A stretch of DNA of 64,000 nt from Carnegiea gigantea (Eukaryota; Streptophyta; Magnoliopsida; Caryophyllales; Cactaceae), in contig JAKOGI010001969.1 in assembly GCA_029747015.1 (NCBI GenBank), positions 62,001 through 126,000 of the forward strand. Direction: 5' to 3'. The translations under genes and the position numbers were made by a program. Below, in pieces: positions 21,771-32,535 of this stretch (within the stretch, counting starts at the first letter, position 1; each line of letters opens with the position of its first letter). The notes beneath the pieces are model-generated. The model worked only from the letters and a program-made list of their open reading frames with translations. It had not been told where the DNA came from and ran no database searches.

Positions 21771-23600
21771 ACTGAGAGAATTCTCTAGAGATAGAGTGAG
21801 AATTCTCTAGAGAGAGTATGAGAACTCTGTGAGGGTAATGAACTAACCCTAAGAGCTTTCCCAGCAGTTGCCTCGCATGGAAAAGGTGGGGCCCGCGTGG
21901 AAAATGCATGGCAAGAATTCTCTAGCAGCAAGGAGAATTGAGGGGGGGGACACGCGTGTCACCATGCCAGTGCGGTCCCCCTCTCGTGGCAGTTTTGGTG
22001 AATTTTTTATTATTTTTTTATTTTTTCTTTTTTTTTTGGAAGTAATATGTAATTTTTATATGATTAAAAAATAGATTGTGTGTTATAAAGTGGGTCCGAT
22101 ATAAATATTTTTATTGGATGATTAAAATTGAGTTCCATTTGTTGGAGAAGTGATGGAATGCAAGTTTCAAAATTGTAGAACTTTTACTGACGTGGCAGAT
22201 TAGAGTTCCAAAATCTGGAACTCTACTGGGAATGCTCCAGTGAAGAAACCTCCAAGCCCATTTAGATGCGTACCCCTTGGCCACTTGTCGCCTCTATCCA
22301 ATACATCAGGGGTTTGCTTACCTGACGCTTCGTCTTCCTCTCAACCACCATAAAGCTCTTCCTTTAATTTTTCAGTCCCATCTGATTAAGTTCTCTCATC
22401 ATCTATTTTTGAGTCCCCATCAACTAGTTCATAGGTTAATTGATCCTTTATTTACTGCGATATCTAGATTTAACCATGATCTGGGTATCAGATCTTCCGT
22501 CTGCCATCATAGATCGACCGGATTAAAGTACAGATCAACCTCCTCTGAAGCTTCGAAACCCATCTACCATCATAGAATTAAATTGAGCACTGCCCTTTCC
22601 CATCCTTTCAAGATCCTGCTGTCTTCGAAATTGCACTGTAAATTCTTTAAGATCCTCGCGTCTACTACTCAATCTGTAGAGTATCAAGTGCCGAGATTTA
22701 GGGATCTTGACTTTTCAGACCCTTTACCATGCGAGATTATGAAAAGAGTTGTATGTTTGTAAAATCCTTCGGTGGTTATATATTTTATCATCGTTGCCAT
22801 CAAGTTGTGTCTTTTCTGCCCAGGCGAATTTACTCCACCCATCTCTGAGTGGTCGTGGAGTTTTATTGGTGGCTCTATTTCCACTTGCTTCTGGAAGCTC
22901 AAGGGGACAATCGGGTCCAGATCGGCACAACCTTGTCTAGGTGTGGTTGTTCCTTTCTCTCTCTTTCTTCATTTAAGTACCCTCCTTAATCATCATTGCT
23001 CTTGGATTTGCATTCTACAGATCCTAATTGCTCTTGACAAGCAAGGATTTAGCCAGATCTAAAACATAAATGTCTATGTCAGACCAATTCCTCATGTTCA
23101 CCGGGATATTAAAATATCCCATCCAGATGTGTCTGTTCTTAAATCTCCTTTGGTCATTTACGACTGCCTTCTCCTTTATGATAATGAGCCTTGTATATGT
23201 CTATATATACTGGGTCTTTTTGCAATGGTTCATCACAGCAACCTGTCTCTTATATGCCTTTGCTTACTACTACACATGTCTATGTCTACACCTTCTCCCA
23301 CATCACCCTTGTCCTTTAATAGCAATTCTAATGGTGGTTCTGACTTGCAAGATGTTGTTTCCTCTAATAATCCTACTGCCCAACCTTCAGTCACACCTCT
23401 GCTAGATAGAGGTAGACCTCACCATAATAGCAACCCCTCTTAATCCCAGTACACCTACTACTTCGATGCCCTCAAATTCGGAGTGGGAAACCATAGTGGT
23501 AATCACCAGTGCCCAGCTAAGTCAAAATCTAGTGCTCAACTTCGAGTAATTTCACCTCTAAGGATCTTTTCAATAGGTAAATAATCCAATCCATGCCCTA
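21771..23600 (+). other. LINE2 5' untranslated region
   Basis: The insert opens with two copies of a GAGAATTCTCTAGAGA-type repeat (about 21776-21824), which may form a hairpin. A GC-richer part follows (21870-21990), then T-rich sequence. Open frames at 22277-22762 and 23070-23443 have no recognisable domain and low-complexity composition, so I treat them as non-coding leader. An upstream promoter inside this leader is expected for LINEs but cannot be pinned down. Confidence 0.45.
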
Positions 23601-24740
23601 AACACACTTCACCTCCATCACAATTTAAGCCCTTTCCCTCCACTGAGAAATTAACTGCTTATTGTTTACTATGAAAAATTTGGGGGGAGCCTATGCCTAT
23701 CCCTGCTAGAGGCCATATTGAATTCATTGGTCTGGGTAATGAATGAATTTTAATCAAATTTGGAAATTATCAAGATAAGATGCTCGTGTTTGACCAAAGG
23801 TCGTGGTTTGTGAATGACCTTAACTTTGTTGTCATTTGTTGGGTTCCTTTTTTTAACCCCTACCACACAGTTATTACTAGAGTTGATCAATGGATCAGAA
23901 TTCCTAGACTCTCATGGGAATTTTAGGACATTGATTGCCTTAGGGAGCTGTTACAACATGTGGCAAGCATTGTTAGGGTTGACCAAAACACTCTTCTTCA
24001 TCTTAAAGGGAAATTTGCTCGAGTTTGTGTCAACCTTGATATCACCAAATCACTACTTAGCAGTCTAACTGCCACAAAAGGCGATATGGCCATGAGGGTA
24101 CCCATTATCTAGGAAAGGCTTCATAAGGTCTATCTCCTTTGTGGTGGTAAGTCCCACTAACTTGAGCTATGCCCTAAACTGCTAGCCCCAAAAAAGATTG
24201 AGGTTTTCATTGGGAAGTCTGATGAACAAGGTATTTTCCAAGCTAATAGAACAACTTCGGTTGAAACCCTAAGCCACCATTCACATTTTGAGAACTGGGT
24301 TACCGTTGCTCTCAAAAAAAGAGTAAAATCTATGATCAACCCTCGTAATTTCTGATCCTCCAATCGCATCACCAAACACTAACATTGCAGCTTTTGATCC
24401 GGTTATCCAACCTCACCCTCTTGAGTTTGGTAGTAACCCTCCTAATGTCAATCTTGATGATCCTCCTAAGATTATTGGTCAACCAACAGTTATCTATAAG
24501 ATCCCTAATCCTGCACTCATAAACCCAGAACGTATCATTCTGGATAATCTAAATACCATGCTGGAAGACCCCCTAGTAAATGATGAAACCCTAGATGAGG
24601 TAGATGAGGGTACCAATTAGGATGGTAATGTTGACATGTATTTGAACCTCCAGAACATTGAAGATATTGAGATGTTTACGGACTCTTCTAAAAGGAAAAG
24701 GAGCTAGGATGGAGAGGAGGCTACCTCCCAGGCCAGCTAG
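23601..24740 (+). pseudogene. LINE2 ORF1 (DUF4283 and zinc-knuckle protein)
   Basis: The ORF1 protein of plant L1 elements binds element RNA. Recognisable blocks in order: GHIEFIGLGNE, LVFDQRSWFVNDLNF and VDQWIRIPRLSWEF (DUF4283), DIDCLRELLQHVASIVRVDQ, LKGKFARVCVNLDITKSL, then the zinc knuckle LLCGGKSH with LELCPKL. The knuckle has lost its first Cys (Tyr instead) and has a stop where Gln is usual. A variable tail, with IINPRNF-like and KRKRS basic pieces, runs to about 24715. Stops and at least one frame change are present. Confidence 0.65.
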
Positions 24741-25873
24741 TTTCTCCCCTCTAGTGCTATGATAGTTTTTTTTATGGACGTTTTTGGGATTTATGAGTTA
24801 GTGAGGGGCAGACACTCTTGCCACCCTTTCCAGTGCATTTGCTACTGCTTTTCTTTTCTTATTCTAGTGTACCTATAGCTCCTCTTCTGGGTTAGATGCA
24901 ATTCATGTATTTTTAGATAGGTTATTGTTACGACCCGCATATAGTTTTGTAGGATATATATGTTATCATTGCCCCAAGACTGTTCTCAAATTGTCTAGTC
25001 AGGGCTGTGCACTTTTTTTTTTAGTAGATGCTACTTTTGGTGTAAGCTATTAATGATCTCTGTTTGTTTTATTAGGGGTTTAACCAGGGTCTCTTTCCAG
25101 CCCAGGCGTAAGGGGTCTCTCCCTTATGAAATGTGATCTGTTTAATCGTACTGTATTGGCTGGATATTGATTAGTGCTCAAGCCGAGTATGTGTACTAGA
25201 GTTACCGTCCACTGGGGCGAGTGGCCTAGGCTTATGACTTTGAGTCACATATCCCCACCTTAGGTTATGTCGATGATGAAAGCAATTATTTCTGAGACAA
25301 TGGAAATTTATTATCTTCCACGCAACTCACTGTACTTATACTTTATGTACTCAACTTTTGCTCATTTTTTACTCCTCCTCAGACCTGTGGACAGGATGAG
25401 TGCTACACAGGTTAAAATGACTATTTTTTTGGGTCAATGTTTTACACAGTGAATTGCTGTATTTTATTTATGGTGAGTGAGATACAAGTTGGACATCGAT
25501 TGTCTTGTATCTTCGAGACTTGTTTACAGAATGCCTTTTGGCCCAATCAATTTTATATTCTGAGTATATCCAATTACACTAATTATACAAGTATAAGTTT
25601 ACCCATCCATGGACATGTTTTTAATGATTGGTTGCTACCCAGAATTTGTATTTTACAAGACATTCATATGTTACTGTTTTATCCCTCTCAAAGAACTAAG
25701 TGTAATTTCCTTCCCACTTATGAACAAAGGAATATTTTCAGCCCTTCATTGCGAAAGTTTGGTATTATCAAATGGGGGTATGAGAAACGATAGATCTTGC
25801 ATAATTTTCTCAGAATCAAAAGACCCCTCACAGAATTCTTTTATGTCAATCATGACCGTTTCTCATTTATGGC
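24741..25873 (+). other. LINE2 inter-ORF region
   Basis: About 1.1 kb between ORF1 and ORF2 with no domain. It contains a T tract at 25013-25021 and pyrimidine-rich patches. It is longer than the usual short gap between LINE ORFs, so a small insertion or a long internal leader is possible; no repeat boundary was found. Confidence 0.4.
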
Positions 25874-28800
25874 ATGAAAATTATTAGTTGGAATGTTCAA
25901 GATGTAAAAAAATCTCATGTTATATAGGAAGTGCGATATCTTGTTAAGATTCATAAACATGCCATTATTTTTTTACTGAAAATTATGGTTAATGACCAAA
26001 ATACAACCAAAATCCTCCCACTTATGGGTTTTGATCACTACAATTACATATCGTCTAATAATCACTCAGGTGGAATAGCAATCCTTTGGAACAATGACAA
26101 CATATATGCATATGTACTCCTCAAGGAAACATGAGCCATTCATATGCTTGTACACAACCCCAACCTAGCTAAAGATTCCATCATCTCAAGGATATGTGCC
26201 CCAGCACAATCTATTCAGAAAGACTTTTTTTAGAGTCATCTAATAGATCTTCACCACACATTTGATCTTCCATGGGGTCTTATAGGCGATTTTAGTGAAC
26301 TTGCTAATCCTCTAAAAAAAAGAGAGGTCAGGTATATGCTGGAACTCACTACCAAAGATTAATGCCTTTCTCCTTAATACAAATGGAGAATCAGTCCATC
26401 TTAATAGACGACAGTTTACTTGGAAGAAGAAGATTCATACCCACTTGATTTACGAATGACTCAGTAGAACAATGGTCAGGAAAGATTGGTCGGAGCTTTA
26501 CCCAAATACATTTAAAATACATAGCAGCTTTACTTGTTCAGATAATTGCCCTATCATACTCTCCACTAAGGTATAACAACAAAATACGAAAGCCTTCCCT
26601 TTTCGTTTCCAAAATTTTTGGTGTAAATACCAACAGTTGGACATTATTATCAAGAAGCACTGGCCTATTCAAGTCTGTGGCTCCTATATGTTCAAATTGG
26701 TCAAAAAGCTTAAGACTCTCAAATACGAGATCAAAGATTGGTCCAAAAACATTTCGGCAATATCCAAGATAAATTGTCCAAAAATTCTGTGAAAATTGAT
26801 TATGTCGACGAAAAACTACTTATTGACACTACTAGTTATAGACTCAATTCTTGGATTAAACGCTTGCCTAAACAATGTGAAAAAATGATGTTGTTCAACC
26901 AAAATTATTGGGGAAAGCTTAGCAGAAAGGAATGGTTGATCAATGGAGACAGAAATTCTAAATTCTACTAACGGAATGCCAATGCTAGACGTAAACGTAA
27001 AACCATAATGAAACTTAAAGATGATTGTGGCGTTTGGGTTACTGACCAAAGAGATAGCAAATAAATTTATTTTAGGCCACTCACAGCATTTTAAATCCCC
27101 ATTTAATAATAGCAAAAGCCTACTTCGTCTAGGTCTAACACATCGAATAAATGAGGATGAGAATGCAGAGCTCATTCGGCTCTTAGATGTAGATGAGGTT
27201 AAATAGGCACTTTTCAGTATTGACTCCACTAAAACACTAGGTCCGAATGGATTTGGGGCAGGTTTTTTTAAACACTATTGGGATTTCATCAAAACATATC
27301 TATTCAACTGTATTCTTGAATTCTTCAAGAATGGAAAAATCCTTAAAGAAATCAACGATACCTTCATTATGTTAATTCCGAAAGTGAGTACTACACGAAA
27401 TCAAATGCACCAATTTAGACCTATTAGCCTTTCAATTGTTCACAAAATTATTTCTAAAATTTTAGTCAATAGATTGAGACCCCTTCTATATAAGATCATA
27501 TCATCCATGGAAAGTGCCTTTATTCCAGGAAGATCAATCCATGGCAACATATTGCTAACATAGAAAATTATACACAAATTTAAGGACAATTCCAGCAAAA
27601 CAGCTTGGACAACAATCAAGCTAGATATGGAGAAAGCTCATCATAGATTAGAATGGCACTTCATCCTTAAATGTTTCCAAGAAATAGGTTTTCACCCAAC
27701 ATGGAACAATTGGATTATAGAACCTATTTCTTCAGTGTCCTACTCCATTATTATAAATGACACACCAAATGGGCTTATCCTCCCTTCTTAAGGAATCTGA
27801 CAAGGTGACCCGTTATCCCTATACATTTTTATTATATGCATGGAGGTACTTTCTCAATGTCTCATAAGAGAATCTACCACTCGTAAACCAGAGATAGGTG
27901 TTAAAATTTGCCCACGAGCTACAACCATTCCTTGTTTACTTCCTGCAGATGATTGCCTTCTATTTTGCAAAGCCAACAAGAAAGCTGCACTTAGCTCAAA
28001 AATATACTTGAATCTTTTTGTAATTATTCAGGACAACTTATCAATTTTCATAAGTTATCACTGACTTTTTCTACAAATACCTCTTACGCACACAAGCAAT
28101 TGGTAACAGGAATATTTAATATCGTGCATACTGATGGCCCAGGGAAATACCTAGGCTGCTTGGTTTTTAGGTAAACCCTCAAGAACCACGTTCTAAGATA
28201 TCATCAGCAAAGCCATAGCTAAACTTAATGGATGGAAAGTAAACTGTCTATACAAAGCAAGAAGAACAATTTTAATTCAATCCCATCTTGAATCTCCACC
28301 GGCACACACCATGCAATATTTCCATCTCCCTATACATACGTCAGAACATATCGATAAAATTTATCGAGAGTTTTTCCAAAAAAAATGTAATACAAAAATA
28401 GGTCTCCACTTGTAGCGTGGGAGAAAATATGCATGCCGAAACACAAAGATGGGCTAGTATTATGTTATACAGATGCAGTAAACAAAGTCTTCCAATGTAA
28501 ACTAGCATGGAATGTTATTACAAATGACAAAGGCCTATGGAGCCAGGCCATCAGAATGAAATACCTCCAGAATAATACCAATTTCTTCAATTATAAATCA
28601 AAAGCTACAGATTCCCCAGTACGGAAAAGTATCATTTAAACTGAAGAATTAATGAGAACAGGTATCATCTAGAAGATAGGAAAAGGGGAGACAATCTCCT
28701 TCTGGCATGAAAACTAGAAAGAAAACAGATCCTTAATCGACATCTTAAATATTCTAGAGGACATTACCCTAGACTCACAAACTGAAGTTAATGAATTTTT

Positions 28801-29922
28801 CCTTGTCGATAGAACCTAGGATGTAACTAAGTTGTCCATGACTCTTCATAATCACCCCATTATTAAAGCGTAATAGGGATCGATATGCCTCATAACATTA
28901 TTGAGGAGATTCTTTCTACTGGGGCATTAATAGCTCAGGTGAGTTTAGCACAAAATCTGTAACTTGGATAGCTCATGAATCACAACCATTTCAGAAATCG
29001 TATTGGCAATTCAAATGGATATGGAAACTTGATATCATGCCTAAAATAAAAATTTTCCTCTGCCAGTTATACCATAAAGCACTCGCGGTTCGCGGTACGC
29101 TGTTGCGGAGAGGAATGGATCTTAGCCTTGTTTGTCCTTACGTCATGATGACATCGAAACATCTGACCATACTTTTAAAGATTGTCACTCAACCATGAAA
29201 GTTTGGCATTCAGCTATTCAACATGGATGGTTACCATCATATATGGAACCCAACATCACTTGCAATATACACCAATGGCTCATCAATATCACGAACCACA
29301 GACGACCTGATATATTGCATAAGACCTCCTTCCTTTTATGGAATATCTGGAAACAAAGAATGCAACAGTTTTCAGAAATGGTATTTTCAATCCACTTATG
29401 TGTCTTATTCGAGCAAAAAAGGCATATGCCAAATGGAGAATCTGAACTCGTATGTCAGCTGATGATGATTTTAGGGGGCCCCATTCCCCTCTTTTTCCAT
29501 CTCCCATTGTTTTGTGAGGTGGTATCCTCCTCTAACGGATTTCATTAAACTCAACTTTCACTGCTGGCTCATCAACAAATCCGCAACAGGCAGGTTTTTC
29601 CTCTGCGACTGGACTGAAAACTCATTAAAGCAGGTGCTGCATACTACGGGGAGACATCCATTCTTGTCGCAGAAGCTTGTGCTCTCAAAAATGGCGTCAT
29701 TGTAGGTATCCAAGCATGCTTCCAGAACATTATTATAGAAGGTGATAATAACATTGTCATTAAAGCTCTCCAGGGTATCTTCCATGTACCATGATAAATA
29801 GAAATGATCATTGAAGACGTTCAATTATGGTTGACGACGGCAAATTGTACTATATAATCAACCATATTTTCCGGGAGGCGAATCTAGTTGCGGACTGGCT
29901 AGCAAAACTAGCCACTCTGTGA
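25874..29922 (+). pseudogene. LINE2 ORF2 (endonuclease, reverse transcriptase, RNase H)
   Basis: ORF2 starts at ATG 25874 (MKIISWNVQDV) and ends at the TGA 29920-29922 after DWLAKLATL. Endonuclease: 25874-26800, with GGIAILWNN and GLIGDFSELANP. Reverse transcriptase: about 27200-28080, with MLIPKVSTTRNQMHQFRPIS, SAFIPGRSIHGN, LDMEKAHHRLEW (usually KAYDRLEW), QGDPLSLYIF and PADDCLLF, where the catalytic Asp pair is kept. Zinc-binding C-terminal region: 28980-29260, with MPKIKIFLCQL. RNase H: about 29640-29922, with EACALKNGVIVGIQACF, IIIEGDNNIVIKALQG and REANLVADWLAKLATL. At least ten stops or frame shifts are present. Retaining RNase H places it in the plant L1 group that carries this domain. 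Confidence 0.75.
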
Positions 29923-30072
29923 CGCCCTCATCCACAATCTCATCATTCAACGGTTCATCCTCCTCTCGCTTTAGATCCATTCTAGCTGATGATGTAGTGG
30001 GGTGCACTCTTATGATAAGAAGTACCTAACTTCTACTTTACTCCTTATTTACCATTGTTAAAGAAAAAAAAA
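29923..30072 (+). other. LINE2 3' untranslated region and poly-A tail
   Basis: A short 3' untranslated region that ends in an A-rich run (30062-30072, AGAAAAAAAAA). The target duplication begins directly after it at 30073. Confidence 0.7.
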
Positions 30073-30089
30073 ACTCAAGTAGCTCTCCA
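30073..30089. repeat. 17-base target site duplication, right copy
   Basis: ACTCAAGTAGCTCTCCA, one mismatch from 21754-21770. Confidence 0.8.
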
Positions 30090-31310
30090 TGCTAATCTAA
30101 TAGATGTTTTGCTATGTCTACAAGAGAAAGGATATTTGAAGCATTACCCATTTTGTATTAAAGCACAGAGAGAATTCTTAAAATAGAAATCAATGAAAGA
30201 CTCACTGAAATAACGTGACCAAGAATCTACATTCTTTTTTCCTACCATTTCCCAGAGATGTTATACTAATGCTATCAAAGCCACGGTAAATTAGCAAAGA
30301 GTGCTACCATATGATTAAAAGGAAATTAGAAACACATTGACATATCATTTTGGTAACTTCTTAGGGATTGCAATTAAGGGTGAAAAGTCTTTATTTGAAG
30401 TTATCATGCAAGGTAAATGTCTAACTAGATATTAACAAGAATACATCCGTAAGTCTTTCTTAGATGATGAACTTAGAAGACCTATGTTCAGCACTAGTAG
30501 TAAGGAAAGCCCAGGTCCTGATGAACACAGTAGTCAATTTTCATATACGACATTAGCAATTATAGGTAGGGATTTTTATTCTACAGTATCATATTTCTTC
30601 TGCTCAAGGAGGATGCTTCAACAAATTAGTGCTACAATATTAGCTATGGTCCTCAAGGTCTCTAATGCTACCCAACGATATTAATTAAGACCGATACCTT
30701 ATTCTAATGTTATTTACAAAATCATTACACGGCAATTATATAACAGAATTAACCGAGTCTTGCTTGGCTGATTGATGGCTACCAGGGGCATTTGTAGAGG
30801 AAGGTTTATTTGTCATAATATACTTATTTGTAAAGATTTCATCAAATTTTATCATAGGAAAAAGGCCTCTCTTAGGTTCTCATGAAAATTGGTTTTTTTA
30901 TTTTTTTAAAAAAAAACTTATGGCACTATTAAATGGGTGGAACAAGTACTGATTGCTCATGACTTTCCTTTGCTATTTACGAAGATTATCGTGGTCTATG
31001 TCTTTATGGTTAGGTTCTCTATCGGATTCAAAGGACAGATGCATTATTTTATTTTTATTTTTATTTTTTTTGTAGCAGCAAGGTTTTGAGACAAGGTGAC
31101 CTATTGTCCCCTTCAATCTTTTTATTTGCGATGTAGTATGTACCTGAGAAGAACCATAAGAGTTGCTAACAATGCTTCAAATTTTATCTAAATAAGATTG
31201 GATTTAAATTAGGGGAACTTCATCTTTGATATCTTCGAATCCCTCTGAAACCATAGAGGTTGAATAAAGTTGACTATCAAGTGCTTATTAAAAGGATTAT
31301 GTATCTAAAA
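30090..31310 (+). pseudogene. LINE1 reverse transcriptase (fragment 3)
   Basis: Continuation of the LINE cut at 21770. Blocks: LRRPMFSTSSKESPGPDE, IIGRDFYSTVSYFF, ATILAMVLKVSNATQ, YKIITRQLYNRINRVLLG (one base-change variant of the usual form), WVEQVLIAHDFPLLF, LRQGDLLSPSIFLF and finally a LNKVDYQVLIKRIM segment near 31260-31310. These are reverse transcriptase regions in proper order. The catalytic ADD block is not visible because the sequence jumps past it near 31130-31200. Frames are heavily broken, with T- and A-rich tracts at 30895-30920 and 31045-31070. Similarity stops near 31310 and resumes at about 37440 with the C-terminal part. Confidence 0.65.
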
Positions 31311-32204
31311 TACACGGATGACGATAGATCGGATTTAGGTCGGATGAAACCCCTCCCGAATTCATCCACTCTACCCGATCTACCCGTCACCCGTCCAACC
31401 ACTCACTCACATTCTATCCATCCATCACCTGCATGTGAAACTAGTTGAATGCACTCTATCTTAATTTTTTGATGAAATTGAAATAAACAAAACTTATAAA
31501 CAATATACAAGATTTTCACCATTAGATTTTAAAGAAAATACTATACTAACTTATAAAGCCATCATCATCTATCTAATTATCTATCGAGAGTAATGCCTAA
31601 ACAGATCAAGAAATTAACAAAAACAAAACAAAAAACATAGTTAATCAGGGTGAAATTATGAAACCATCCAAATTAATGCCTGAATACAGCAAGGAAAACA
31701 TAGAGGCAGGGACTCAAATATAAGTAACCATTACAATGAGTAACAAAGTGTTATGATGGACATCGGCCTAAGAGAGATACATAGCTATTGGAACTGGCCG
31801 TCAAAGGGTGGTCAGCAGCGGTAGGGTGATAGATTTCAATGAAGCCAAGATTATTCAAAAAAAAAAGAAAAAAAAGTAGAAAAAGATTAAAACTCTTAGG
31901 GAGAAAACATAAATAGATCTTAAAATTAGGGAACCATTGTAGTGACTTTTCGACATATTGGTGGTGAAGTCTAACGGAATAGCATTGCAGAGTTGGTGAT
32001 GGAGCGTTGAAGAAAGCTAGGGTCGAGGGTGGCCAAGTAACAAAAATCATCCTATTCATCAAAAAACAAACAAAAATGTGAAAGAGAGACTCTTAAGGAG
32101 AAGAAAATGAAGCAATAGATAAACCTAATAAGTAACAGCTAGAACTTACAATGATTTTTTGGCAATAAGTGGTGGATTGGCCTGCAACAGTAAGGCAGTA
32201 AACG

Positions 32205-32245
<41 letters not shown>

Positions 32246-32305
32246 AGAGGGAGCAAAATGTGAAATTGAAAAGAAGAAATGAAATGGGGTAGGGGTTAAA
32301 AGTAT
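31311..32305. mobile_element. possible hAT-like element, left part
   Basis: LINE1 similarity ends and a GATCGGATTTAGGTCGG motif appears at about 31327. The opposite-strand counterpart (CCAAATCCGACCCAATCC) lies at about 37361, just before LINE1 similarity resumes. Such repeated GGTCGGATTTGG motifs are typical of hAT ends. No transposase is present; two open stretches on the minus strand (31751-32062, 32093-32347) have no recognisable domain. The old copia element 32311-37294 sits inside. Ends and target duplication were not resolved. Confidence 0.3.
32208..32241. repeat. (GA)n microsatellite
   Basis: About 17 uninterrupted GA units. Likely variable in length between individuals. Confidence 0.9.
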
Positions 32306-32310
32306 GGTTT

Positions 32311-32535
32311 TGAGAAATTTGGAGAGTTGGGAGAGAACTTTTCTCATTGATGTTTCTCCCTCACCATCATCCTTTTATATTAAGATAAACTGAAGATATA
32401 TCTAATCTAATCATTAGATTACTACAAGAGATATAATGTATGTGTGCCTAAATACATTGAATACACAATAAATATAAGAGAGAATGTATATGTTCCTGGA
32501 CATAATGTAGAGTTGCAATCATCATGTCCCCAATA
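32311..32535 (-). repeat. 3' LTR of copia2
   Basis: It is bounded on the plus strand by TGAGAAATTTGG and CCCAATA and matched to 37073-37294. The polypurine tract follows immediately on the internal side (minus strand TTCAGGGGGAG, 32546-32536), the expected position for priming plus-strand synthesis. Confidence 0.7.

Larger units (their letters stand above)
21771..30072 (+). mobile_element. L1-type LINE inserted into LINE1 (LINE2)
   Basis: An apparently full-length 8.3-kb non-LTR retrotransposon. It has a 5' region with repeats of GAGAATTCTCTAGAGA, ORF1 with a DUF4283-like domain and zinc knuckle, ORF2 with endonuclease, reverse transcriptase, zinc-binding and RNase H domains, and an A-rich 3' end. 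It is framed by a 17-base target duplication, as expected for target-primed reverse transcription. Both ORFs carry several stops and frameshifts, so it cannot move now. It splits the earlier LINE1 between its endonuclease and reverse transcriptase. Confidence 0.8.

Noticed and set aside
22277..22762. 161-codon open frame in the LINE2 5' region
   Set aside because: No recognisable domain, and it is overlapped by other open frames on both strands. ORF1 proper starts downstream with DUF4283 blocks.
31751..32347. Two minus-strand open frames of 103 and 84 codons
   Set aside because: They include the translated (GA)n microsatellite and have no domain; no conserved neighbour supports a gene.
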